Shown one piece after another: positions 57,251-64,000 of a stretch of 64,000 bases of DNA; the stretch's first letter is position 1; each line of letters opens with the position of its first letter. This DNA is from Helicobacter ibis. GTDB taxonomy: Bacteria > Campylobacterota > Campylobacteria > Campylobacterales > Helicobacteraceae. The stretch covers positions 62,001-126,000 of the forward strand of contig NZ_JAQHXR010000002.1 in assembly GCF_027859255.1 (NCBI RefSeq), given 5' to 3'. Both the position numbers and the translations under genes were made by a program. Under the pieces are notes generated by a model. That model had not been told where the DNA came from. It ran no database searches and saw nothing but the letters and a program-made list of their open reading frames with translations.

Positions 57251-57918
57251 TGGAAGCCATAATAAAAGCAGAAAACATAAATTTAGGCTACAAAAACGAC
57301 ATAATAATAAAAAATGCATCATTTAATATTTTTTCTAGAGAATTTGTTTTTATAAGTGGTCCAAGCGGTAGTGGCAAGAGCACACTAATGCGTTCTATAT
57401 ATGGTGATTTAGCACTAAAGAGTGGTTCATTAGAAGTATGTGGTGTAGAAATGTATAAAATAAGCAAGAAAAATATAGAAACACTAAGAAAACATCTAGG
57501 CATTATCTTCCAAGATTATAAATTAATAAAAGATTTTAATGTAGAAAAAAATGTAATGCTACCTATGATTATAGGAGGATTCACAAAGGAATCTTGTCAA
57601 GCACAAACAGATAGACTACTAGCACATATAAAGCTATCGCACAAAGGCAACAAATATCCACAAGAACTAAGTGGTGGAGAACAACAAAGAGTAGCGATGG
57701 CTAGAGCATTATCACACAATCCACTTCTAATCTTAGCAGATGAACCAACGGGAAATTTAGATGATTATTCAAGTGAAGTTATTTGGAGCTTATTAAAGGG
57801 TGTAAATGAGCAACTTGGAATAACAGTTGTAGTAGTAACACACAGAATCCCAGAGACACTTGGTATAAACTATCGACATTTACACATAGAAGAAGGAGCT
57901 ATATATGAACTCTCTTAA
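57250..57918 (+). CDS. ftsE: cell division ATP-binding protein FtsE
   Basis: A 222-residue ABC ATPase. Walker [17 protein letters not shown], signature LSGGEQQR, Walker [14 protein letters not shown] and switch His in VVVTHR are intact. With FtsX it controls periplasmic amidase activation at the division site. The start is GTG with GGAGAG upstream. It overlaps ftsX by 14 bases. Confidence 0.92.
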   Translation: MEAIIKAENINLGYKNDIIIKNASFNIFSREFVFISGPSGSGKSTLMRSIYGDLALKSGSLEVCGVEMYKISKKNIETLRKHLGIIFQDYKLIKDFNVEKNVMLPMIIGGFTKESCQAQTDRLLAHIKLSHKGNKYPQELSGGEQQRVAMARALSHNPLLILADEPTGNLDDYSSEVIWSLLKGVNEQLGITVVVVTHRIPETLGINYRHLHIEEGAIYELS

Positions 57919-58711
57919 AAATCACCTAGCTCTTATAATTCCTCTTGTAGCATTATTATTTGCATTAGAAAGCATATTGCTTGTAAATAAGACTTTAGAT
58001 GAATATGAAAGCAAATTAGGTAAAAACTATGCAATAATAATAGCCTCCTCACAAGAATTAAATATAGATGAAATAAAAAATAAAATATCAGAGGCAAATA
58101 CACTTACACAAATAGATTCTAAAATCATACTAGACAGGCTTGGGAACAATATAAGCCAAGCCAATTTGGTTATGCTAAAAAACTCATTACCATTTTTTTA
58201 TTCTCTAAATCTAAACAAATATCCAAGTTCAGCTAGATTAGAAGTCATAAATAAAGCTCTAGATTCATTTGAAAAAATCACAAGAATAGAGACATTTGCC
58301 AAAAGTCATAGCCAAGTATATCAGTTATTACTAATAATAAATGGAAGCGTTATTATATTTTCTTGCTTTATTGCCTTAATTAGCCTACTATTGATGTTTA
58401 AACAAATAGAAATTTGGAAATTCCAACATTTAGAAAGAATGGAAATAATGACACTTCTTGGAGCACCCTTATGGATGAGATCACAAATTTTGTTCAAACT
58501 TGCTTGTATTGATACGATAATTGCCACAATAATCGTAGGTTGCGGTCTTTTTTATATATCAAAAAACCCAACTTTACTAATCTTTATGCAAGAGTTAGGA
58601 ATCGATACTGAAATCTTTACTCCAATTAGCGATAGCATTACACTATTACTAGTCGGATTTGCAGTATCTTTGATATCTGTATGGATTGTTAGTTTGCAAA
58701 ACAAGGATTAA
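57905..58711 (+). CDS. ftsX: cell division protein FtsX
   Basis: A 268-residue membrane protein. One N-terminal segment (residues about 8-28), a periplasmic domain of about 110 residues and three further segments in the C-terminal half fit FtsX. Sequence conservation is low, so the call leans on its position after ftsE and on topology. It transmits the ATPase signal to the EnvC-like protein encoded next. Confidence 0.85.
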   Translation: MNSLKNHLALIIPLVALLFALESILLVNKTLDEYESKLGKNYAIIIASSQELNIDEIKNKISEANTLTQIDSKIILDRLGNNISQANLVMLKNSLPFFYSLNLNKYPSSARLEVINKALDSFEKITRIETFAKSHSQVYQLLLIINGSVIIFSCFIALISLLLMFKQIEIWKFQHLERMEIMTLLGAPLWMRSQILFKLACIDTIIATIIVGCGLFYISKNPTLLIFMQELGIDTEIFTPISDSITLLLVGFAVSLISVWIVSLQNKD

Positions 58712-58715
58712 TGGC

Positions 58716-59972
58716 ATGATTTTGCGTATTGTATGTTGTGTGTTTATAGGGCTAATTATAGGATTGCATGCTAATATAGACCAAAAAATAAACAAAAACA
58801 AAGATGCACTACAAGAGAAAAAACAACAAGAATCTCAAATAAATAAAAAACTAGAAGAAATAGGCAAAAAAGTAAATAAACAAAAAGATGAAACAAATGC
58901 ACTGCAAAAAGTAATAGAAGAAAGTGAAAAAAACATCACAAAAAACCAAAAAGAATATGATGAAAAAAGTAAGCTCATAAAAACCCTATCAAGCAGTCAA
59001 GAAGATTTGTTTAAAAAGAGAAAACAAATAGAGCAAGAAATAATAGACCTTGTAATAAAAGATGTGTCTTTTACGATTTTGCTAAATGATTTCAAACCAG
59101 AATCTATACAAGACCTAATCACCGAAGAGAGCTTTAAAATCCTAAACAAAAACACAAAAGATAACATAATAAATCTAAGCGAAGAACAAAAGAAGGTGGT
59201 TACAACCCTGCAAAACTTGCAACAAGACATTGATAATTTAAAAAAATTTATAGATTCAGAAAATAAGAAAAAAGAACATCTAAAAGCACTAAGAGACAAA
59301 GAAATAAAGCTTCTATCAAGCTATGAAAACGAGATGAAAAAATATAATAATGAGCTACAAACAATAGTAAAAGAGAGAGATTCAATACAAGAAATACTGG
59401 TTAATCTAAACATATTAAAGAGCCAAGAACTAGAAAAACAAAAGAAAAAGGAAGAATTAGCCAAAAAAGAAACAATAGTTCCAAAAGAAGCTCCAAAGAC
59501 ACAAGAACCAACAAAACAAGTGCCAAAAAATGACTTTGATGTAAGGCAAGTAGCTAGTTCATATCACAATATAAGCACTACAAAATACAAGGGTAGCAAA
59601 ACCATACCCCCACTTGATAACTACGAAATAGAAAAGAGATTCGGACCATATTATGATCCAGTATATAAAATGAAAGTATTTAACGAATCTATAACAATAA
59701 CCCCAAAAGGAGATGATAAAGTTAAAAGTGTCTTAGATGGCAAAGTGGTGTTTGCCAAAGATACGCCAATACTAAAAAGAGTGGTAATAATAGAACATAA
59801 AAACAACATGCACACAATCTATGCTCAACTTGATAAAATAGCTCCCACAATAAAGCCAGGTAGCAATGTAAAAAAGGGATATACAATAGGTAGAGTGGAT
59901 AAATCATTAAAATTTGAAGTAACTCTAAAAGACAAGCATATAGATCCACTAGAGTTAATTACAAGTAAATAA
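58716..59972 (+). CDS. EnvC-like coiled-coil protein with degenerate LytM domain
   Basis: A 418-residue secreted protein (signal peptide ending near GLHANI). A long coiled coil spans residues about 25-250. The C-terminal M23/LytM domain lacks the zinc residues: the usual first His region reads VFNESITI, the HxH region HTIYAQLD, and no HxH remains. Such domains activate amidases rather than cut peptidoglycan, as EnvC does with FtsEX in E. coli. Start ATG 58716 has AAGGA upstream; an upstream codon at 58686 lies in ftsX. Confidence 0.8.
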   Translation: MILRIVCCVFIGLIIGLHANIDQKINKNKDALQEKKQQESQINKKLEEIGKKVNKQKDETNALQKVIEESEKNITKNQKEYDEKSKLIKTLSSSQEDLFKKRKQIEQEIIDLVIKDVSFTILLNDFKPESIQDLITEESFKILNKNTKDNIINLSEEQKKVVTTLQNLQQDIDNLKKFIDSENKKKEHLKALRDKEIKLLSSYENEMKKYNNELQTIVKERDSIQEILVNLNILKSQELEKQKKKEELAKKETIVPKEAPKTQEPTKQVPKNDFDVRQVASSYHNISTTKYKGSKTIPPLDNYEIEKRFGPYYDPVYKMKVFNESITITPKGDDKVKSVLDGKVVFAKDTPILKRVVIIEHKNNMHTIYAQLDKIAPTIKPGSNVKKGYTIGRVDKSLKFEVTLKDKHIDPLELITSK

Positions 59973-60189
59973 ATCTAGACTACTACAAAATAATGCATAA
60001 TTACAATGAGATAGATTGCTTCTATCAAAAACAAAAAAATAAAAAAAGAATATTATAAAAGTCAAAATATATTAATCACACAAAATCTAACAAACAATAA
60101 AAAATAGAAACAAAGGAATTATAAAGTATATTAACAAATAAAAGCACCAAAGGCACTTTTATAGAATCCTAAGACATTTAAACTTATAG
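59973..60189. other. AT-rich intergenic stretch between envC-like gene and asd
   Basis: This 217-base gap between convergent genes holds no gene that I can support. It is strongly A-rich on the + strand. The only clear element is the terminator hairpin for asd at 60138-60162. Confidence 0.6.
60138..60162 (-). terminator. rho-independent terminator of asd
   Basis: On the reverse-strand RNA an 11-pair stem (seven Watson-Crick, two G-U, two G-C) with a UUU loop forms, AUAAAAGUGCC pairing with GGUGCUUUUAU, followed by a U-rich stretch. It starts 28 bases after the asd stop. In the other direction two pairs become C-A mismatches, so it favours asd transcripts. Confidence 0.7.
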
Positions 60190-61212
60190 CTAATTTAACT
60201 TAATCCATTTTTCTGCGATTCTAACTGCATTTGTAGCTGCACCTATTCTTATTTGATCAGCAACACACCACAAGTGCAAAATTCTCTTATCATAATTATC
60301 GCTTCTTATCCTACCCACAAAAGTAGTATTTGTATCTGTTGCTATTGTAGGCATCGGATATTCTTTATCCTTTGGATTATCTAGCACAACAACAGATTCT
60401 GCACCCTTTAGTATCTCTCTTGCTTTTTTTGCACTTACTTCATTTTTAAATCTTATCGTAATTGATTCACTATGACTACGCAAAACAGGAACCCTAACAC
60501 ATGTTGCACTAACTTCAAAACTGCTATGCATTATTTTATTGGTTTCATTTACCATTTTCATCTCTTCTTTTGTATAGTCATTATCTAAAAACACATCAAT
60601 ATGAGGAATTACATTCAAAGCTATCCTATGTGGAAATACCTTAGGTTCGACACTATCAAGGCTAAAATCAAAAAATTTCTGCATTTGTAAGACTAGCTCT
60701 TCCATACCCTTTTTACCTGCACCAGATACAGCTTGATAAGTGCTTACATCAACCCTCTCAATTTCAAATGCATTATGCAATGGTGCTAATACTTGAACCA
60801 TTTGAATTGTCGAGCAATTTGGGTTTGCAATAATCCCAGTTTTATTCCACAAAGAAATATCATTCGCATTTACCTCAGGCACAACCAATGGAACATCTTT
60901 ATCCATTCTAAAATGGCTTGTATTATCAATTACCACAACTCCAGCCTTTGCAGCACTTGGTGCAAACTCTGCACTAACACTCCCACCAGCTGAAAAAAAT
61001 GCAATATCTACATTTTCTTTTTCAAACACATCATGCGTTAGCTCTTGGACTAGAAACTTCTCACCAAATGCCTCAATTTCTTTGCCAACACTATTCTTAC
61101 TAGCTAGTGGAACTAATTTATTATAAGGAAAATTAACCTCTTCTAAGATTCTAAAAATTTCTTCTCCAACCGCCCCAGTAGCACCAACAACTGCAATATT
61201 ATACTTTTCCAC
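60190..61212 (-). CDS. asd: aspartate-semialdehyde dehydrogenase
   Basis: A 340-residue enzyme reducing aspartyl phosphate to the semialdehyde for lysine, diaminopimelate, threonine and methionine. NADP-binding VVGATGAVGEEIFRIL, the active Cys in NPNCSTIQMV and the HSESI His region are seen. The GTG at 61212 with TAGGAG upstream is preferred to TTG 61218. It follows flgR by a few bases and ends at the terminator at 60138-60162. Confidence 0.94.
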   Translation of the reverse strand: MEKYNIAVVGATGAVGEEIFRILEEVNFPYNKLVPLASKNSVGKEIEAFGEKFLVQELTHDVFEKENVDIAFFSAGGSVSAEFAPSAAKAGVVVIDNTSHFRMDKDVPLVVPEVNANDISLWNKTGIIANPNCSTIQMVQVLAPLHNAFEIERVDVSTYQAVSGAGKKGMEELVLQMQKFFDFSLDSVEPKVFPHRIALNVIPHIDVFLDNDYTKEEMKMVNETNKIMHSSFEVSATCVRVPVLRSHSESITIRFKNEVSAKKAREILKGAESVVVLDNPKDKEYPMPTIATDTNTTFVGRIRSDNYDKRILHLWCVADQIRIGAATNAVRIAEKWIKLN

Positions 61213-61221
61213 AATCAACTC

Positions 61222-62529
61222 CTATAATTTGATATTATATTTTTTAATTTTTGATAACAAAACCTCTTTCTTCATTCCTAATATTTCGCACGCCTCATCT
61301 ACATCAGAATTACTACTTTTTAAAGCTTCATAGATTAATTCTTCTTCTAAATTTGCTATTTTTTTCTTTCCTCCACTCTCTCTTGAGCTCAAAAACAAAT
61401 CTTCTGGCATGATTGTATCATCCTCACACAAAATAGCAGCTCTCTCTACAACAGATAGCAACTCTCTAATATTACCAGGCCAATTATAAGATAACAACTG
61501 CTCTTTTGCACCCTCCCCCCAAGTCTTTTTGCCAACCCCATATTGATTATCAACTTGCTCTAATTTCCACTCACAAAGCGGTATTATCTCTTCAACTCTT
61601 TCTCTTAGAGGTGGTATATTTACAGGAACAGTCTGTAACCTAAAAAATAAATCCTCCCTAAACTCACCTGCTTTTATCTTTTTTTGTATATCAGCATTTG
61701 TTGCTGCTATGAATCTTATATCTATCTTTATAGGTTTTGAGCTTCCAAGTCTTACTACTTCTTTTTCTTGTAACACCCTTAATAATTTTGCTTGTAGTCC
61801 TATTGGCATTTCACCTATTTCATCTAAAAATATACTACCTCCATTTGCAGATTCAAACTTTCCTGCTCTGCCCTCCGTTGCATCAGTAAATGCACCCTTT
61901 TCATATCCAAAAAGTTCAGATTCTAATAGATTTTCAGGAATCGCTGCCATATTAATTGCAACAAATGGTGCATTAGCTCTAGGCGAATTATTATGCACAT
62001 AATTTGCAAAAAGCTCCTTACCAACTCCACTCTCCCCAAGCAATAAAATAGAAGCATCGGTTTTAGCTGCTTTATTAACTAGTTTCAATGCTCCTTCTAA
62101 TGCTGGTGAAGTAGCTATGAAGCTTTTATTTTCAGCTACTTTATTTATCTTTTGTTTTTTTATGCTTTTAGATAATACTTCTCTTTCTTTTTTGGCTCTA
62201 TAAATTGCCTCTACTAGAGTTTCAATCTCAAAGGGTTTAGTTAGAAAATCCTTAACTCCAAGCCTAATTGAATCTATTGCTTTATTTAGAGTTGCATTTC
62301 CAGTGATGATTAATGCTTCATACTTTCCATTTAGCTCACGCAAAAACTCAATCCCGTCCATTTGAGGCATATTAATATCAGTTATTATCAAGTCTATAGA
62401 ATCATCAAGTTTCTTTAGAGCATCTTTAGCACTCTTAAAGCTAACTACTTCAAACTCATCATATTCGCCAAGTGCAATTTCCAATGATTTTCTCATATTA
62501 ATATCATCTTCGACAATGGCTAATTTCAT
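61222..62529 (-). CDS. flgR: sigma-54-dependent flagellar response regulator FlgR
   Basis: A 435-residue NtrC-type activator. The receiver domain (residues 1-115) has the phospho-acceptor Asp in LIITDINMP, and the AAA+ domain has GESGVGKELFA, the GAFTDA loop for sigma-54 contact and FLDEIGEMP. The C-terminal 45 residues (EEELIYEALKSSNSDVDEACEIL to LLSKIKKYNIKL) resemble a Fis-type helix-turn-helix, which H. pylori FlgR lacks. With FlgS it should switch on mid-class flagellar genes. Confidence 0.9.
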   Translation of the reverse strand: MKLAIVEDDINMRKSLEIALGEYDEFEVVSFKSAKDALKKLDDSIDLIITDINMPQMDGIEFLRELNGKYEALIITGNATLNKAIDSIRLGVKDFLTKPFEIETLVEAIYRAKKEREVLSKSIKKQKINKVAENKSFIATSPALEGALKLVNKAAKTDASILLLGESGVGKELFANYVHNNSPRANAPFVAINMAAIPENLLESELFGYEKGAFTDATEGRAGKFESANGGSIFLDEIGEMPIGLQAKLLRVLQEKEVVRLGSSKPIKIDIRFIAATNADIQKKIKAGEFREDLFFRLQTVPVNIPPLRERVEEIIPLCEWKLEQVDNQYGVGKKTWGEGAKEQLLSYNWPGNIRELLSVVERAAILCEDDTIMPEDLFLSSRESGGKKKIANLEEELIYEALKSSNSDVDEACEILGMKKEVLLSKIKKYNIKL

Positions 62530-62540
62530 AGATTCTCCTT

Positions 62541-62945
62541 TTACTTGATTTTTTTATTAAGCAAATATATTTTTGATAACTCCACATCATATTCAATATA
62601 TATTCTAGTGGCCGGAATACTAAGAATCGTTATTGATTGATTTTGTAAATTTACAACCTTGCTTTCATCTTCTAGCTTAACCCCCCATGAAAACAAGCAC
62701 TCCAAAATCTTATCTTTATACTTCTCTATAAACTCCACCTCGCTTTTTGCTTCATGTATTACATCACAATACCTTCCTTTATAATGTTTAGTAAGTTTTG
62801 AGCTAACCATAGAAGGTGATACATAATACTTCTCACCTAACACTATGCCATCTTTAGTAGATAGCCTATAAGAAAAAACATACTCACGAGCAAATAAACA
62901 CTCTGTAAACAACAAAAGGCTAATCATTATCCGTAAATAGCCCAT
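62541..62945 (-). CDS. small secreted protein between gyrA and flgR
   Basis: A 134-residue protein with a signal sequence (LLLFTECLFAREY) and a beta-rich mature region (VFSYRLSTKDGIVLGEKYYVSPS) with two Cys residues that could form a disulfide. The start at 62945 follows GGAGG inside the gyrA 3' end; an internal ATG at 62927 is possible. H. pylori has a hypothetical gene in the same place. Function unknown. Confidence 0.75.
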   Translation of the reverse strand: MGYLRIMISLLLFTECLFAREYVFSYRLSTKDGIVLGEKYYVSPSMVSSKLTKHYKGRYCDVIHEAKSEVEFIEKYKDKILECLFSWGVKLEDESKVVNLQNQSITILSIPATRIYIEYDVELSKIYLLNKKIK

Positions 62946-64000
62946 TATCCTCCACTTCTTCATCTTCATCTATCTTTTCTTCTTTAGGACATCTAGCGAT
63001 GGATACCACCTTTTCTTCATCTACATTCACGATGATTACACCACTTGTAGCACGACCTGCCTTTCTTATAGAGTGCATATCTACTCTTATCATCTTTCCA
63101 CTTGAAGTTAGCACCATTAAATCCATATTTTCATCTACATTTACCACTCCAACTAACTTTCCAGTCTTTGGCGTTAGCTTCATAGCTATCACACCCTTAC
63201 CACCGCGTTTTGTGATTCTATATTCATTTGCTTCTGTTCTCTTACCAATTCCTTTTTCGCTTACGCTTAAGATTTCTTCATTCTCATTAGAAATCACGGT
63301 TGCCCCAATTACAAAGTCTTTAGGCATTTTAAACTTTATAGCTGTTACTCCTCTTGCAACACGCCCTATTTCTCTAGCGTCACTTACTTCAAATCTTACA
63401 CACATTCCCTCATAAGTAACTACCAAAATTTCTTTTATACTAGGGGTTACTATTTTTGCAGTTACTAGCTCATCATCTTCATCCAAATTAATAGCCTTCA
63501 CCCCAACACTTCTAATATTTTTAAACTCACTTAAATTTGTTCTCTTAATAATTCCATTACGCGTAAAGAATGCAAGAGATTTATCTTCATTAAAATCTTT
63601 TGTTGTAATGGTTGCCATAATCTTTTCATCTGGTGCTAAATTAATTAAATTTACCACCGCTTTGCCTATTGCTGTCCTACTTGCCTCTGGGATTCTATAT
63701 ACTTTTAACCAATAGAGTTGCCCTTTATTTGTAACAAACATGATTGTATCGTGCGTATCTGCGACAAAGAAAGATTCAATAAAATCATCATCATGTGTAT
63801 TTGCAGAAATCTTACCCTTGCCACCGCGATTTTGCTTTTCATAAGTTCTAACTGGCACTCTTTTTACATAACCTCTATGGCTCATAGTTACCACTACCGG
63901 CTCATTTGGAATTAGATCTTCTATGTCTATGCTTTCATAGTCTTCTTCTATTGCAGTTAGCCTATGTGTTGCAAACTTATCTTTTACTTCTAAAAGCTCT
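62920..64000 (-). CDS. gyrA: DNA gyrase subunit A, C-terminal part (truncated by the window edge)
   Basis: The reading frame stays open to the right end of the window, so this is the 3' part of gyrA (about 360 residues). It covers the end of the coiled-coil region and the C-terminal beta-pinwheel domain: SHRGYVKRVPVRTYEKQNRGGKG carries the GyrA-box type motif, and repeated blades follow (LYWLKVYRIPEASRTAIGK, GMCVRFEVSDAREIGRVARGV, MIRVDMHSIRKAGRATSGV). It wraps DNA for negative supercoiling. The tail is acidic (EEDEEVEDNG). Confidence 0.96.
   Translation of the reverse strand, partial: ELLEVKDKFATHRLTAIEEDYESIDIEDLIPNEPVVVTMSHRGYVKRVPVRTYEKQNRGGKGKISANTHDDDFIESFFVADTHDTIMFVTNKGQLYWLKVYRIPEASRTAIGKAVVNLINLAPDEKIMATITTKDFNEDKSLAFFTRNGIIKRTNLSEFKNIRSVGVKAINLDEDDELVTAKIVTPSIKEILVVTYEGMCVRFEVSDAREIGRVARGVTAIKFKMPKDFVIGATVISNENEEILSVSEKGIGKRTEANEYRITKRGGKGVIAMKLTPKTGKLVGVVNVDENMDLMVLTSSGKMIRVDMHSIRKAGRATSGVIIVNVDEEKVVSIARCPKEEKIDEDEEVEDNGLFTDND

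Noticed and set aside
59973-60189. Possible small RNA in the largest gap
   Set aside because: Only an A-rich sequence and the asd terminator are visible; no promoter with a discrete structured product was seen.
61516-61521. Run of six C in flgR as a phase-variation site
   Set aside because: It is too short to be hypermutable; C. jejuni flgR switching uses other tracts.

Overview
The window is about one-third G+C and reads as the chromosome of a Campylobacterota (epsilonproteobacterial) bacterium, most likely an enterohepatic-type Helicobacter or close relative. The evidence is many gene neighbourhoods that I recall from Helicobacter pylori: rnhA-rnc-aroC, nth-(AsmA-like)-mltG-oorDABC, prfA-rpsT-glmM-lspA, rodA-rluA-FN3-trmB-ftsE-ftsX-M23, flgR-(secreted protein)-gyrA and dnaG-PP-loop protein. 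It also has genes that H. pylori lacks: a selenocysteine formate dehydrogenase operon, cheB/cheR, NAD-type malate dehydrogenase and a CiaB-like protein. The urease genes that follow glmM-lspA in H. pylori are absent here. Synteny statements are from memory, not from a search.

Layout. 0.1-2.8 kb: AzlCD amino-acid exporter, an ArsC/Spx-like protein and an NlpC/P60 lipoprotein. 2.8-5.7 kb: ATPase and permease of a metal ABC importer with a malate:quinone oxidoreductase gene between them. 5.7-8.8 kb: an accessory segment with a sulfotransferase-like gene containing a G11 tract, a small membrane protein, an unrecognised gene whose start codon lies in a hairpin, and a glycosyltransferase preceded by an (AT)11 repeat. 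8.8-13.3 kb: a TlpD-like soluble chemoreceptor, nitroreductase, PP-loop enzyme and primase. 13.3-17.5 kb: LapB-like TPR protein, rnhA, rnc, aroC and pseG. 17.5-25.2 kb: formate dehydrogenase operon (ferredoxin-like protein, TorD-like chaperone, small Tat protein, selenoprotein FdhA, FdhB, FdhC, FdhD). 25.2-36 kb: MATE and NSS transporters, oorDABC, mdh, mltG, AsmA-like protein and nth. 36-41 kb: Cache chemoreceptor and a polar amino-acid ABC importer. 41-47 kb: tRNA-Ser, prfA, rpsT, glmM, lspA, tRNA-Val, lepA. 46.6-52.5 kb: a reverse-strand run of a secreted protein, YigZ, CheB, CheR, CiaB-like protein, DnaJ-like protein, a metal-binding protein and tRNA-Ile2/Met(CAU). 52.5-60 kb: rodA, rluA, lipoproteins, trmB, ftsEX and an EnvC-like protein. 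60-64 kb: asd, flgR, a small secreted protein and the 3' part of gyrA.

How the genes work together. Formate dehydrogenase, Mqo, Mdh and OOR supply electrons to a respiratory chain. Two chemoreceptors with CheB/CheR and FlgR belong to motility and taxis, and PseG feeds flagellin glycosylation. RodA, MltG, FtsEX/EnvC, GlmM, LspA and LapB-like genes serve the cell envelope. The most unusual segment is 5.7-8.8 kb, where two different simple repeats and a start-codon hairpin suggest switchable or conditional expression of surface-modifying genes. No gene-free stretch exceeds 300 bases; the longest is 59973-60189. No CRISPR array, insertion sequence or rRNA was seen.
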